Shown: one piece after another, positions 1 through 6,853 of the stretch
Layout: every line of letters begins with the position of its first letter
Numbering within the stretch: the stretch's first letter is position 1
Assembly (NCBI GenBank): GCA_002405435.1
Contig: DHLU01000113.1
Location: 1,680-9,608 of the forward strand
Length of the DNA: 7,929 bases
Reading direction: 5' to 3'
DNA from: Flavobacteriales bacterium UBA4660
GTDB taxonomy: Bacteria > Bacteroidota > Bacteroidia > Flavobacteriales_D > Sanyastnellaceae
Made by a program: the position numbers and the translations under genes
The notes under the pieces: model-generated
What the model was told of the DNA's origin: nothing
Seen by the model: the letters and a program-made list of their open reading frames with translations, nothing else
Databases searched by the model: none

Positions 1-2073
1 GTTTGTGCGCCACTGCACGGGGGAGACCCCGATTTCCCGGCGCCCAATCCGCCCAGTGCGCCGCCCTATACATCAGTCAACTGGGGTGCGGGCTATTCGG
101 CGACCTATCCGATTGACAGTTCCCCGGCATTTACCATTGATCCTCAGACAGGCTATATCCAGGGCACCCCTACTTCTCCCGGTCAGTACGTGGTGGGAAT
201 CTGCGTAAGCGAGTACCGCAACGGCGTTTACCTTTCGACCACGCGGCGTGACTTTCAGTTCAACGTGACCATTTGTGACCCCAATATTATCGCCGCGATT
301 CCGGAGCAAACTGAATTCTGCGACGGACTTACCCTGGAATTTGCCAATGAGAGCACCAATGCTACCTTTTACCAGTGGGATTTTGGTGTGGAGGGCACCG
401 AGAGCGACACGAGCAACCTGTTTGAACCCACCTTCACCTATCCCGACACCGGCGTGTACACCATCACCCTGATTGCCAATCCGGGTTGGCCCTGTGCCGA
501 TACGGCCTACAGCATTTATGCCTCGCTTCCGGTCATTGCCCCTCAGATTGTAGTGGACGGATTTGATTGTGTTGACAGTGGCGTGCTCTACAACTTCAGC
601 GCCCTGACCCTCGGAGGCGGCACGTTGCAGTACCTGTGGGATTTCGGACCGGGTGCATCGCCCCAGTTTTCCACCGCAGCCGCACCGGCGGGCATAGACC
701 TCAACGAAGAGGACGACCTGATACTTGTTTCACTGACGGTTTCCGACGGCGACTGCGAAGAGTCCACCAACCAGGAAGTGTTGATCCCACCTGATCCCGA
801 GGCCGAAATCGTGCCGCAGGAATCCTTTTGCGACGGCTTGCTTTACGTCTTTGAGCAGACCTCGTCCCATGCAGAAAGCTTTTACTGGGACTTTGGCACT
901 CCCCTGGAAAACGACTTTTCCTTTCAGGCCTCGCCGACCTTCCTGTTTCCAGATACCGGGCAGTTCACCATCATGCTGGTAGCCTCTGCACCCTTTGCCT
1001 GCGCCGATACGGCCTTTATGGAATTTGAGATTTACGGATTACTTAGTCCTTCCTTCCCTGAGCAGGGTCCACAGTGCCTGGAAGGCAACAATTTCAGTTT
1101 CGAGGGACTCGGAGCCACCACCAACACGGCCACCTATGCCTGGAATTTCGGGCCTGAGGCAGTGCCTTCGACGAGTACCGCGGCCAATCCTTCAGGCGTC
1201 ACCTTTACCAGCGCAGGGGCCTACCTGGTAACCCTGCAGATCAGCGAGAACGGCTGCGAGGAGTACGTGGAAGACCTTGTCTATGTCTACAACGACCCTA
1301 CCATTGATTTCGGCTTCAACACGGCCGAAGGCTGCGTACCCCTCGGGGTGAGTTTCAATGGGATGGCCACCGCAGACACCCAGCTCTTTTATAACTGGGA
1401 CTTTGGCGACGGCAATACCTCCGTGGTGGAAGACCCGGTCAACTTCTATCAGGTATCCGGACAATTTGATGTGACACTGACCGTATATACCGTCAACGGC
1501 TGCGTTGCCAGTGAAACCATGACTATGGAAGATGCCGTGCAGGTTTATTCCCTGCCCGTGGCCGGATTCACGGCAGATCCCATGCAGGTGGACATTCTCA
1601 ATCCCGTGGTGAATGTGACAGACCAGTCTCAGTTGGCCATTGACTGCCAGTACTACACCTCCGATGGCGGGCAATACACCGATTGCGACTTTCAGCACGC
1701 GTTCAGCCAATCCGGTTACCAGTGGATTCATCAGTACGTCACCAACGAATACGGCTGTGTCAGTGATGTGGTGCAATACATCATTGTGAACGGTTTTGTG
1801 TTTTACGCACCCAATTCCTTTACACCTGACGGCGATGGCATCAACGACGTCTGGCTTCCCTCGCTCACCGGCTGGAGTGAATACGAGCTGAGTATCTTCA
1901 ACCGATGGGGTGACCGTGTTTTTCATACGTACGACGCCCGCGAGCCCTGGATCGGAGAGGTCCACAACGGCACCCATTACGGCCGCGACGAAGTATATAC
2001 CTATTATATACGTTTCAGCGACCTGTTGGGACTCCCGCATGAATATACAGGCCATATCACCCTGCTGCGCTGA
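1..2073 (+). CDS. PKD-repeat surface protein with T9SS type B (gliding-motility-type) C-terminal sorting domain, 5' partial
   Basis: The frame is open from base 1, so the N-terminus and signal peptide lie outside the window; a GTG at 190 is internal, not the start. The visible 690 residues begin with an Ig/cadherin-like module (about 1-90, with IDPQTG and EYRNG motifs). Six PKD-like units follow. Five have a W(D/N)FG core at residues 126, 213, 296, 381 and 466. The sixth (about 510-595) lacks that core and has CQYYTSDGG instead. The C-terminus (about 600-690) has PNSFTPDGDGINDVW, then FNRWGDRVF, and ends GHITLLR, the signature of the CHU_C/TIGR04131 sorting domain. Known for the family: such proteins cross the outer membrane through the type IX system and are attached to the surface or released. 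The ligand or adhesive role cannot be read from sequence. Family assignment is firm; the specific function is unknown. Confidence 0.93.
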   Translation, partial: VCAPLHGGDPDFPAPNPPSAPPYTSVNWGAGYSATYPIDSSPAFTIDPQTGYIQGTPTSPGQYVVGICVSEYRNGVYLSTTRRDFQFNVTICDPNIIAAIPEQTEFCDGLTLEFANESTNATFYQWDFGVEGTESDTSNLFEPTFTYPDTGVYTITLIANPGWPCADTAYSIYASLPVIAPQIVVDGFDCVDSGVLYNFSALTLGGGTLQYLWDFGPGASPQFSTAAAPAGIDLNEEDDLILVSLTVSDGDCEESTNQEVLIPPDPEAEIVPQESFCDGLLYVFEQTSSHAESFYWDFGTPLENDFSFQASPTFLFPDTGQFTIMLVASAPFACADTAFMEFEIYGLLSPSFPEQGPQCLEGNNFSFEGLGATTNTATYAWNFGPEAVPSTSTAANPSGVTFTSAGAYLVTLQISENGCEEYVEDLVYVYNDPTIDFGFNTAEGCVPLGVSFNGMATADTQLFYNWDFGDGNTSVVEDPVNFYQVSGQFDVTLTVYTVNGCVASETMTMEDAVQVYSLPVAGFTADPMQVDILNPVVNVTDQSQLAIDCQYYTSDGGQYTDCDFQHAFSQSGYQWIHQYVTNEYGCVSDVVQYIIVNGFVFYAPNSFTPDGDGINDVWLPSLTGWSEYELSIFNRWGDRVFHTYDAREPWIGEVHNGTHYGRDEVYTYYIRFSDLLGLPHEYTGHITLLR
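289..1299 (+). repeat. Two-domain (A-B-A-B) internal duplication within the PKD protein
   Basis: PKD units 1 and 3 share FCDG (residues 106 and 276), WDFG, FPDTG/YPDTG and CADTA (165 and 334). Units 2 and 4 share W(D/N)FGP followed by an S-T-A-A-x-P stretch and GDCEE/NGCEE (Cys 252 and 419). Matching landmarks are 167-170 residues apart. This fits duplication of a two-domain block of roughly 510 bases rather than four independent domains. The copies have diverged at DNA level, with short identical tracts such as GCCGATACGGCCT in both A units. Boundaries are approximate. Confidence 0.7.
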
Positions 2074-2092
2074 CGGCAGCCCGGGGATATCG

Positions 2093-2117
2093 GAAAAAAA
2101 GGCCACATTTTTTTTTC
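2093..2117 (+). terminator. Possible A/U-rich terminator hairpin after the PKD protein
   Basis: A run of seven A (2094-2100) preceded by G, and a run of nine T (2108-2116) followed by C, can fold into an 8-bp stem with a 9-base loop about 20 bases after the stop codon. The T-run would serve as the U-tract. The stem is almost all A:T, so it is weak. The same T-run overlaps the -33 region of the next promoter, so the symmetry may be coincidental. Confidence 0.35.
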
Positions 2118-2141
2118 GGGGCCGAAAGAATGATACTTTTG
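2111..2141 (+). promoter_or_regulatory. Bacteroidota-type promoter for the PUR-family gene
   Basis: TACTTTTG at 2134-2141 matches the Bacteroidota -7 consensus TAnnTTTG at every fixed position. Exactly 19 bases upstream is TTTT (2111-2114), one mismatch from the -33 element TTTG. Transcription would start near 2148, giving a leader of about 26 bases before the ATG at 2174. The spacing supports both the promoter and the choice of that start. Confidence 0.65.
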
Positions 2142-2173
2142 GGCATTGCACCTTACCAAACCTACGAACCCAG

Positions 2174-2509
2174 ATGGAAGAAAATCAAAGGGACGATGTC
2201 TACTCCAAATCAGTTCGTGCCGGAAAGCGCACCTACTTCTTCGATGTTAAGACGACCCGCGGTAATGATTTGTACATGACCATTACCGAAAGCAAGCGGA
2301 AGACCGACCACGACGGCCAGTTCGTTTACGACAAGCACAAGATCTTTCTGTATAAGGAAGATTTTGAAAAGTTTATCGAAGGCCTGGAAGAGACGGTGGC
2401 GAAAATCAAAGAACTCAAGGCTACGGGTAACTATCCTGACGACGGACCGCTTGACCGCAAGAAGGAGTCTGAGGGAAGTGGTACCCACTTCGGCTTTGAG
2501 GATTTGTGA
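2174..2509 (+). CDS. PUR-family (DUF3276) nucleic-acid-binding protein
   Basis: This 111-residue protein fits the short PUR-alpha-like family of Bacteroidota and spirochaetes (DUF3276; Borrelia BpuR is a studied member). Visible are a basic beta-strand stretch AGKRTYFFDVK (residues 16-26), a second strand DLYMTITESKR (32-42), KHKIFLYKEDF (55-65) and a helix FEKFIEGLEETVAKIKEL (64-81). This is the beta-rich half plus long helix of a PUR repeat. The tail (about 88-111) is charged and probably disordered. Family members bind single-stranded DNA or RNA; one PUR repeat per chain implies that a dimer forms the full fold (inference). The frame runs open upstream to 1910, but the ATG at 2174 is chosen because it lies just behind the promoter and gives the usual family length. 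There is no Shine-Dalgarno sequence, as is normal here. Its stop is 9 bases from the stop of the convergent next gene. Confidence 0.88.
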   Translation: MEENQRDDVYSKSVRAGKRTYFFDVKTTRGNDLYMTITESKRKTDHDGQFVYDKHKIFLYKEDFEKFIEGLEETVAKIKELKATGNYPDDGPLDRKKESEGSGTHFGFEDL

Positions 2510-2518
2510 GCCGCACCT

Positions 2519-3049
2519 TCAGTAAGCCATCATCAGCCTGGCATGATCTGCCAGTTGCATGTTGGTTTTCTCATCGGAAATCCGCCGGTTTCCGTTGAGC
2601 AGTTTCTCAACGGACGACAACTTGGGTTTGGCATAATGCACGTGCATTTTCAGGTAGTGCAGCACGCCCGTCAGGTGCTCCTGTCCGCGCAGGTTTCCGG
2701 CAGCGCCATCACTCACCCCAATGATACCGGCTTTCTTGTCTTTGAGCAGCCGCGGCGGAATGGCATCCAGAAACATTTTGAGCACACCGGGATATGAACC
2801 ATTGTATTCGGGAATAACAAACACCAGCGTGTCTGACGGCGTGATATACGTGTCGATGAGGGCCTGCATTTCAGCACTGCGCGGACCGTAGAGGTCCGTC
2901 TGCAGGAATGAGGCCGGCAGGGATTCCAGGGAGAGCAGCTTCGCCGTTAACCCCAGATCGGCCAGCATAGACCGGTAGGTTTCCGACACCGCGAGGGATG
3001 CGCTCCCGGGCCGGTTTGTTCCTGAAATGATGGTGATGGCTGATGACAT
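2519..3049 (-). CDS. NADPH-dependent FMN reductase-like flavoprotein
   Basis: This 176-residue protein has the flavodoxin-like fold of the FMN_red family (SsuE/ChrR/YieF relatives). The N-terminal strand and FMN phosphate-binding loop are clear: ITIISGTNRPGSAS (residues 5-18). The isoalloxazine-contacting motif PEYNGSYPGVLKMFLD lies at 80-95, and a third loop GVSDGAAGNLRG at 111-122. Family members transfer hydride from NAD(P)H to FMN or use bound FMN to reduce quinones, azo dyes or metals; the actual substrate is not visible. The protein is cytosolic, with no signal peptide or membrane segment. It lies 58 bases downstream of rluF on the same strand with no clear promoter or terminator in the gap, so co-transcription is plausible. 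The short spacing to the convergent PUR gene leaves no room for a terminator there. Confidence 0.88.
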   Translation of the reverse strand: MSSAITIISGTNRPGSASLAVSETYRSMLADLGLTAKLLSLESLPASFLQTDLYGPRSAEMQALIDTYITPSDTLVFVIPEYNGSYPGVLKMFLDAIPPRLLKDKKAGIIGVSDGAAGNLRGQEHLTGVLHYLKMHVHYAKPKLSSVEKLLNGNRRISDEKTNMQLADHARLMMAY

Positions 3050-3107
3050 AAAGTGGCGTTGCCTGCGCGTGATTAACCTGTTATTTCATTGTTTGTTCAG
3101 TGCGGGA

Positions 3108-3905
3108 CTATTTTCTGCGGTTAAATCCGGCTCTTTTTTGCCTGGCCGGAGGTCCTGCTGCCGGCCTCGATGCCTCTTCGGTTTTAACGGAAGACTGTAC
3201 CAGCGCATGAATCTGCTCCATTTCCTGATCCGTCAGCAGGCGCCAGGCTCCCTTGCGCAACGGACCGAGGCTGATATTCATGATGCGGATACGCTGCAGC
3301 GATACCACGCGGTAGCCGAGGTATTCGCACATACGGCGAATTTGCCGGTTGAGACCCTGGGTGAGCACAATGCCGAAGGTCTGGCGGTCGATGCCCCAGG
3401 TGCGGCATTTTTTGGTGACCGTATCGAGTACCGGCACCCCCGATGACATGCGCTTGAGAAATTCGCTATCGTAGGCCCTGTCGACCCGCACGATGTATTC
3501 CTTCTCATGCTGGTTGCCGGCCCGCAGGATCTTGTTGACGATGTCGCCGTCGTTGGTCAGAAAGATCAGACCTTCTGAATCTTTGTCGAGCCGGCCGATG
3601 GGAAAGAGCCGCTGGGGGTATTTAACAAAAGTGATGATGTTGTTGGGCACATGCGTTTCCGTTGTGCACACGATACCTACCGGTTTATTGAGGGCGAGGT
3701 AAATCAGCCGGGGTTTTTCTTTCAGCGGTTTGCCGTCGAGCAGCACCACATCTCCGGGCGATACCCGGTTTCCCAGTTGGGCCACTGCCCCGTTCACCGT
3801 CACGCGGCCGGCCACGATAAACGCTTCAGCACCCCGGCGCGAACAGACACCCGTGTCGCTGATGTACTTGTTGAGGTTGACTGAATTACGTGCTTCCTGG
3901 TTCAT
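3108..3905 (-). CDS. rluF: 23S rRNA pseudouridine synthase RluF
   Basis: RsuA/RluF-family enzyme that isomerises a uridine in 23S rRNA (U2604 in E. coli) to pseudouridine. With the start at 3905 it is 265 residues: an S4 RNA-binding domain (about 9-60, VNLNKYISDTGVCSRR then GRVTVNG), then the catalytic domain. The catalytic Asp is D107 in GRLDKDSEGL, preceded by ALNKPVGIV (71-79). The motif QGLNRQIRRMCEYLGY (183-198) and RIRIMNISLG (205-214) match RluF closely. The tail from about 240 is basic and probably disordered, as in E. coli RluF. An upstream in-frame ATG at 4007 would add 34 residues, but they resemble nothing in the family and overlap a strong hairpin, so 3905 is preferred. It is divergent from the hydrolase gene, with 190 bases between. 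Confidence 0.93.
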   Translation of the reverse strand: MNQEARNSVNLNKYISDTGVCSRRGAEAFIVAGRVTVNGAVAQLGNRVSPGDVVLLDGKPLKEKPRLIYLALNKPVGIVCTTETHVPNNIITFVKYPQRLFPIGRLDKDSEGLIFLTNDGDIVNKILRAGNQHEKEYIVRVDRAYDSEFLKRMSSGVPVLDTVTKKCRTWGIDRQTFGIVLTQGLNRQIRRMCEYLGYRVVSLQRIRIMNISLGPLRKGAWRLLTDQEMEQIHALVQSSVKTEEASRPAAGPPARQKRAGFNRRK

Positions 3906-3918
3906 CCAAACCGCGCTT

Positions 3919-3942
3919 GCGCCGGCAAGATACGCCGGGCGC
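3919..3942 (-). promoter_or_regulatory. Stable hairpin in the rluF leader
   Basis: CCGGC and GCCGG (3922-3926 and 3934-3938) enclose a 7-base loop, and an outer GCG/CGC pair extends the stem past one bulged base. On the rluF transcript it ends 13 bases before the ATG at 3905. No U-run follows on either strand, so it is not a standard terminator. It could shape translation of rluF or be incidental GC-rich sequence. Confidence 0.4.
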
Positions 3943-4041
3943 TGTCTACAGGCAGGATCATCGGCCAACGGTGCACCGCTGCGGATGCAAATTTTGTTTT
4001 CAACCAAAGGTTAACAACGCAGGTGTGTAAAACTTTAGCCT

Positions 4042-4074
4042 CCGTGAAATCCGCGGCTTCACTTTGTTTCACGG
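4042..4074. promoter_or_regulatory. Perfect 8-bp inverted repeat in the rluF/hydrolase intergenic region
   Basis: CCGTGAAA (4042-4049) and TTTCACGG (4067-4074) are exact reverse complements separated by 17 bases. A nested alternative pairing, GTGAA (4044-4048) with TTCAC (4058-4062), uses the same left arm. It ends 21 bases before the hydrolase ATG. It could be an operator, a leader hairpin, or a pair of parS-like half-sites (see findings). The rest of 3906-4095 has only weak promoter matches: TACTTTCG at 4075-4082 on the plus strand, and TAACCTTTG (complement of 4005-4013) on the minus strand. Neither has a good -33 partner. Confidence 0.4.
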
Positions 4075-4095
4075 TACTTTCGTGCTCCCTTTGGC

Positions 4096-4773
4096 ATGAC
4101 AATTACCTACTTCGGACATAGTTGTTTTCTGGTGGAACTTGGCGGTGTTCGGCTATTGTTTGACCCCTTCATTTCGGGCAACCCCCTGGCCACGCGCATC
4201 AATGTTGCGTCAATCCGCACCGACTATATTCTGGTGTCGCATGGCCATGCCGACCATGTCGGGGATGTGGAGGACATCGCACGCCGTTCCGACGCCGTGG
4301 TGGTGGCTGCCTACGAGATTGCTACCTACTATGGCAGAAAGCAGCTCAATTACCATCCGATGAATACAGGCGGTTTTTGGAATTTCGGCACCTGGTGGGT
4401 GAAGGCTGTTTCGGCCGTGCACAGCAGCGTGTTGCCCGACGGAACCTATGCGGGTAATCCCATGGGCTTTGTGGCGGGCAATAGCACCGAATGCTTTTAT
4501 TACTCCGGAGATACTGCGCTGACACTCGACATGAAGCTGATTGCAGAGGAATTCAACCTCAAGACGGCCTTTTTGTGTCTGGGCGACAACTTCACCATGG
4601 GCATTGGTGACGCCGTGAAAGCCGCCCAATTTGTGGGTAGCCGGCAAGTTACCGGCATGCACTTCGACACGTTTGACTACATCAAAACCGACCACCGCAA
4701 GGCCCATGAAGCTTTTGCCGCGGCCGGTATTACACTAAAACTCCCGAACATCGGGGAAAGCTGGGAAGCATAA
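4096..4773 (+). CDS. UPF0173-type metal-dependent hydrolase (metallo-beta-lactamase fold)
   Basis: This 225-residue protein has the compact UPF0173/YtkL-like form of the metallo-beta-lactamase fold. Metal ligands are visible in order: H8 in the N-terminal GHSCF, then SHGHADHVGD with H49, H51, D53 and H54, H109 in AVHS, D139 in YYSGDT, and H189 in GMHFDTF. The set is complete for a two-metal site, so the enzyme should be active. The natural substrate of this family is not established. No signal peptide is seen; it should be cytosolic. The start at 4096 places GHS at the usual position for the family. Its stop is 13 bases before parA on the same strand with no terminator between, so the three genes 4096-6494 probably form one transcript. 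No functional link to segregation is known to me. Confidence 0.9.
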   Translation: MTITYFGHSCFLVELGGVRLLFDPFISGNPLATRINVASIRTDYILVSHGHADHVGDVEDIARRSDAVVVAAYEIATYYGRKQLNYHPMNTGGFWNFGTWWVKAVSAVHSSVLPDGTYAGNPMGFVAGNSTECFYYSGDTALTLDMKLIAEEFNLKTAFLCLGDNFTMGIGDAVKAAQFVGSRQVTGMHFDTFDYIKTDHRKAHEAFAAAGITLKLPNIGESWEA

Positions 4774-4786
4774 CAGACATTACAAC

Positions 4787-5602
4787 ATGGGAAAAATTAT
4801 TACCGTAGCCAACCAAAAAGGAGGCGTTGGCAAAACGACATCCGCCATTAACCTGGCCGCTTGCATGGGCGTGCTGGAATACAAAACCCTGCTGGTCGAT
4901 GCCGATCCGCAGGCCAATGCCACAAGCGGAGTGGGCATTGACCCGAAGAGCGTAAAAACCGGATTGTATGAGTGCATTGTCAATGATGTCAATCCGGCCG
5001 ACGTAATCATCAAAACCGAAAATCCCAACCTCGATCTCTTGCCCGCCCACATCGACCTGGTGGGGGCTGAGATTGAACTCATCAACCTGCCCAACCGCGA
5101 ATACAAAATGCGGCAGTCACTGGCGCGCATCCGCGATGATTACGATTTCATCATCATCGACTGTTCGCCCTCGCTCGGACTCGTAACCGTCAATGCTCTG
5201 ACAGCCAGCGACAGTGTGATTGTACCGGTACAATGCGAATATTTTGCGCTTGAGGGACTGGGCAAACTGCTTAACACCATCAAAATTGTTCAGCAAAAAC
5301 TAAATACCGACCTCAGCATTGAAGGGATTCTGCTGACCATGTACGATACCCGCCTGCGTCTGAGCAACCAGGTGGTGGAAGAAGTACGGATCCACTTTCA
5401 GGATATTGTATTTGAAACCATCATTCACCGCAATACCACACTGGGTGAGGCACCTTCATTCGGACAGACCATCATCATGCACGACGCGAGCTGCAAGGGT
5501 TCGGTAAACTACCTCAAGCTGGCAAGGGAGATCCTGCAGAAGAACGACATGACACGGATGAGCAGCGAAGACAAATACCTATCTACTGAAAAAGATGTCT
5601 AA
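4787..5602 (+). CDS. parA: Chromosome partitioning ATPase ParA (Soj)
   Basis: This 271-residue protein is a deviant-Walker ATPase of the ParA/Soj family, which binds non-specific DNA as an ATP dimer and is driven off by ParB, moving the origin region. Motifs: KGGVGKTT (residues 11-18, deviant Walker A with signature lysine K11), VDADPQAN (38-45, Walker A'), and IIIDCSPSLG (122-131, Walker B with D125). Conserved late motifs include ILLTMYDTRLRLSNQV (181-196) and EAPSFGQ (221-227), typical of chromosomal Soj. The N-terminus starts straight at the Walker A strand, without the helix-turn-helix extension of plasmid type Ia ParA, so this is the chromosomal form. It overlaps parB by 8 bases (ATGTCTAA), implying translational coupling. 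Confidence 0.97.
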   Translation: MGKIITVANQKGGVGKTTSAINLAACMGVLEYKTLLVDADPQANATSGVGIDPKSVKTGLYECIVNDVNPADVIIKTENPNLDLLPAHIDLVGAEIELINLPNREYKMRQSLARIRDDYDFIIIDCSPSLGLVTVNALTASDSVIVPVQCEYFALEGLGKLLNTIKIVQQKLNTDLSIEGILLTMYDTRLRLSNQVVEEVRIHFQDIVFETIIHRNTTLGEAPSFGQTIIMHDASCKGSVNYLKLAREILQKNDMTRMSSEDKYLSTEKDV

Positions 5603-6494
5603 AAAACAAGCACTTGGCCGGGGCTTGAGCGCCCTGCTCGAAAATGCCACCACCACCACGAGGGAAACCCGCAATAGTGTCTCGGAAGTACCGGCTCCCA
5701 TCGGTCATGTGGCCGGACCCGTATCGGTATTGCGCATCACACAGGTCGTAGCCAATCCCTACCAGCCCCGCCAGGAATTTGACGAACACGCGCTGAATGA
5801 ACTCGCAGCGTCTATCCGCGTGCTCGGACTCATTCAGCCGATTACCGTGAGAAAAGTATCGGCCAATAAATACCAGATCATCAGCGGAGAACGCAGGTTC
5901 AGGGCTGCCCAGCTGGCAGGCCTTGAGGAGGTGCCGGTTTACGTGAGAGAAGCCGATGACCAGGCCATGCTTGAAATGGCCCTGGTAGAAAATATCCAGC
6001 GCGAGGACCTGAATGCGATTGAGGTAGCTATCTCCTACAAACGCCTTATGGAAGAATGCAACCTCAACACCGACGCGCTCGCAGGTCGCGTAGGCAAAGA
6101 CCGCACTACGGTGACCAACTACGTGCGGCTGTTGAAGCTGCCACCGGAAATTCAGATTGGTATTATCGAAAAGCAAATTTCGATGGGCCATGCACGCGCA
6201 TTGATTAACGCCGCTCCGGAGTCCAAGCAAATGCGCATCTACAGCCAGATCCTCGACAAGGGCCTGAGTGTGCGCCGTGTGGAAGAAATGGTGAAAGAAG
6301 ACGATCAGCCACGGCTGTTTGGCAATTCACGGCAAATAATGCCGCTGGAATTTCAAAAAATGCAAGCCGATCTCAGATTGAAATTTGGAAAAAAAACCCG
6401 GCTCGTACGCAACGATAACGGCCTCGGTAAAATTGAAATACCTTTCGCCACTGACGATGACCTTCAACGGATTGTCGACATGATGGAGCTTTGA
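5595..6494 (+). CDS. parB: Chromosome partitioning protein ParB (Spo0J)
   Basis: This 299-residue protein binds parS, spreads along DNA as a CTP-dependent clamp and stimulates ParA. The N-terminal LGRGLSALL (residues 7-15) is the usual ParA-stimulating peptide, followed by a variable linker to about 43. The CTPase/N-terminal domain has NPYQPR (54-59), the arginine patch GERRFRAA (98-105) and ENIQREDLN (132-140). A helix-turn-helix region follows (about 157-185, ALAGRVGKDRTTVTNYVRLL), then ISMGHARAL (195-203). The C-terminal dimerisation part (about 248-299) ends in a short acidic and hydrophobic helix. All key residues are present, so the gene looks functional. The start at 5595 is fixed by the N-terminal motif and overlaps the end of parA. 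Sequence beyond its stop is noncoding or degenerate. Confidence 0.97.
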   Translation: MSKKQALGRGLSALLENATTTTRETRNSVSEVPAPIGHVAGPVSVLRITQVVANPYQPRQEFDEHALNELAASIRVLGLIQPITVRKVSANKYQIISGERRFRAAQLAGLEEVPVYVREADDQAMLEMALVENIQREDLNAIEVAISYKRLMEECNLNTDALAGRVGKDRTTVTNYVRLLKLPPEIQIGIIEKQISMGHARALINAAPESKQMRIYSQILDKGLSVRRVEEMVKEDDQPRLFGNSRQIMPLEFQKMQADLRLKFGKKTRLVRNDNGLGKIEIPFATDDDLQRIVDMMEL

Positions 6495-6628
6495 GTTACC
6501 AGAAATCTCGCACGAGCCTCGTTACTAGCCTTACTGCCTGCCATAGCGCAAATCTCATAATGACACCCCACGCGAAGTTAAAATCGAAGTCACGAATACA
6601 GAGTCTTTTAGATGTGCCAGCTCTACGG
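6495..6628. other. Noncoding stretch after parB, no clear gene or terminator
   Basis: No strong hairpin with a T-run follows parB. On the minus strand a frame stays open for about 49 codons, overlapping the LuxR fragment and ending at 6496-6498. Its only ATG (at 6558) would give a 20-residue peptide, MRFALWQAVRLVTRLVRDFW. A second minus frame is also open for about 30 codons over the same bases. Several overlapping open frames with no recognisable family suggest a conserved or repeated DNA element rather than a gene; I cannot verify that. A tRNA-like T-loop string (CTTCGATTT on the minus strand) does not fold into a tRNA. Confidence 0.35.
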
Positions 6629-6832
6629 TTACATCTGTAAGGATATCAAGCCGCTCTGCAGCGCCTTGGCGACAAGCTGTGTTTTTCTGTGAACCTCCAA
6701 TCGGTTGTACAATATAACTTTATAGTTATTTACAGTATTGACACTCACCCTCATCTCTTCGGCAATCTCTTTGTCGGTCAGGCCGGAAAATGCATAATGT
6801 AAATATTGAGAACATCTTTTCCCCGGTTTCCA
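6629..6832 (-). pseudogene. Truncated LuxR-family helix-turn-helix regulator, C-terminal fragment
   Basis: Read on the minus strand, 67 residues up to the TAA at 6629-6631 form a near-complete LuxR/GerE DNA-binding domain: GLTDKEIAEEMRVSVNTVNNY (residues 17-37, scaffold and recognition helices), then NRLEVHRKTQLVAKALQ (43-59) and GLISLQM at the end. The frame upstream shows a degraded version of the domain's first helix (WKPGKRCSQYLHYA) and meets a stop at 6872-6874. No in-frame start lies ahead of the domain, and there is no sensor or receiver domain. Full LuxR-type regulators are usually about 200 residues or more, so most of the gene is missing. It points leftward, towards parB. It is very unlikely to be expressed as a functional protein. 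Confidence 0.75.
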
Positions 6833-6853
6833 TTTTTTGTGCTTGAAAAATGA

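Noticed and set aside
190..208. GTG at 190 as the start of the first PKD protein
   Set aside because: The frame is open back to base 1 and the upstream residues are good Ig/cadherin-like sequence continuous with what follows; there is no signal peptide at 190.
725..740. parS-like half-site TGTTTCAC
   Set aside because: Only the left half matches; the rest bears no resemblance, and it is coding sequence.
1504..1517. parS-like GTTGCCAGTGAAAC (11 of 14 matches to the parS core)
   Set aside because: The central bases essential for symmetry are wrong and it lies in ordinary PKD coding sequence.
1192..2151. 319-codon minus-strand open frame opposite the PKD protein
   Set aside because: It is antisense to a clearly real coding region and its translation shows no family features; it follows from the GC-rich codon pattern of the sense gene.
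1910..2173. N-terminal extension of the PUR-family protein upstream of 2174
   Set aside because: It overlaps the PKD gene in another frame and contains the promoter; the 111-residue form has the normal family length.
6545..6650. Possible minus-strand tRNA (T-loop-like CTTCGATTT and D-arm-like GTAGAGCTGG)
   Set aside because: The stems needed for acceptor, anticodon and T arms do not pair.
6716..6731. Inverted repeat ATAACT-TTAT-AGTTAT
   Set aside because: Six A/T-rich base pairs within the LuxR fragment, with no extension; expected by chance in AT-rich sequence.
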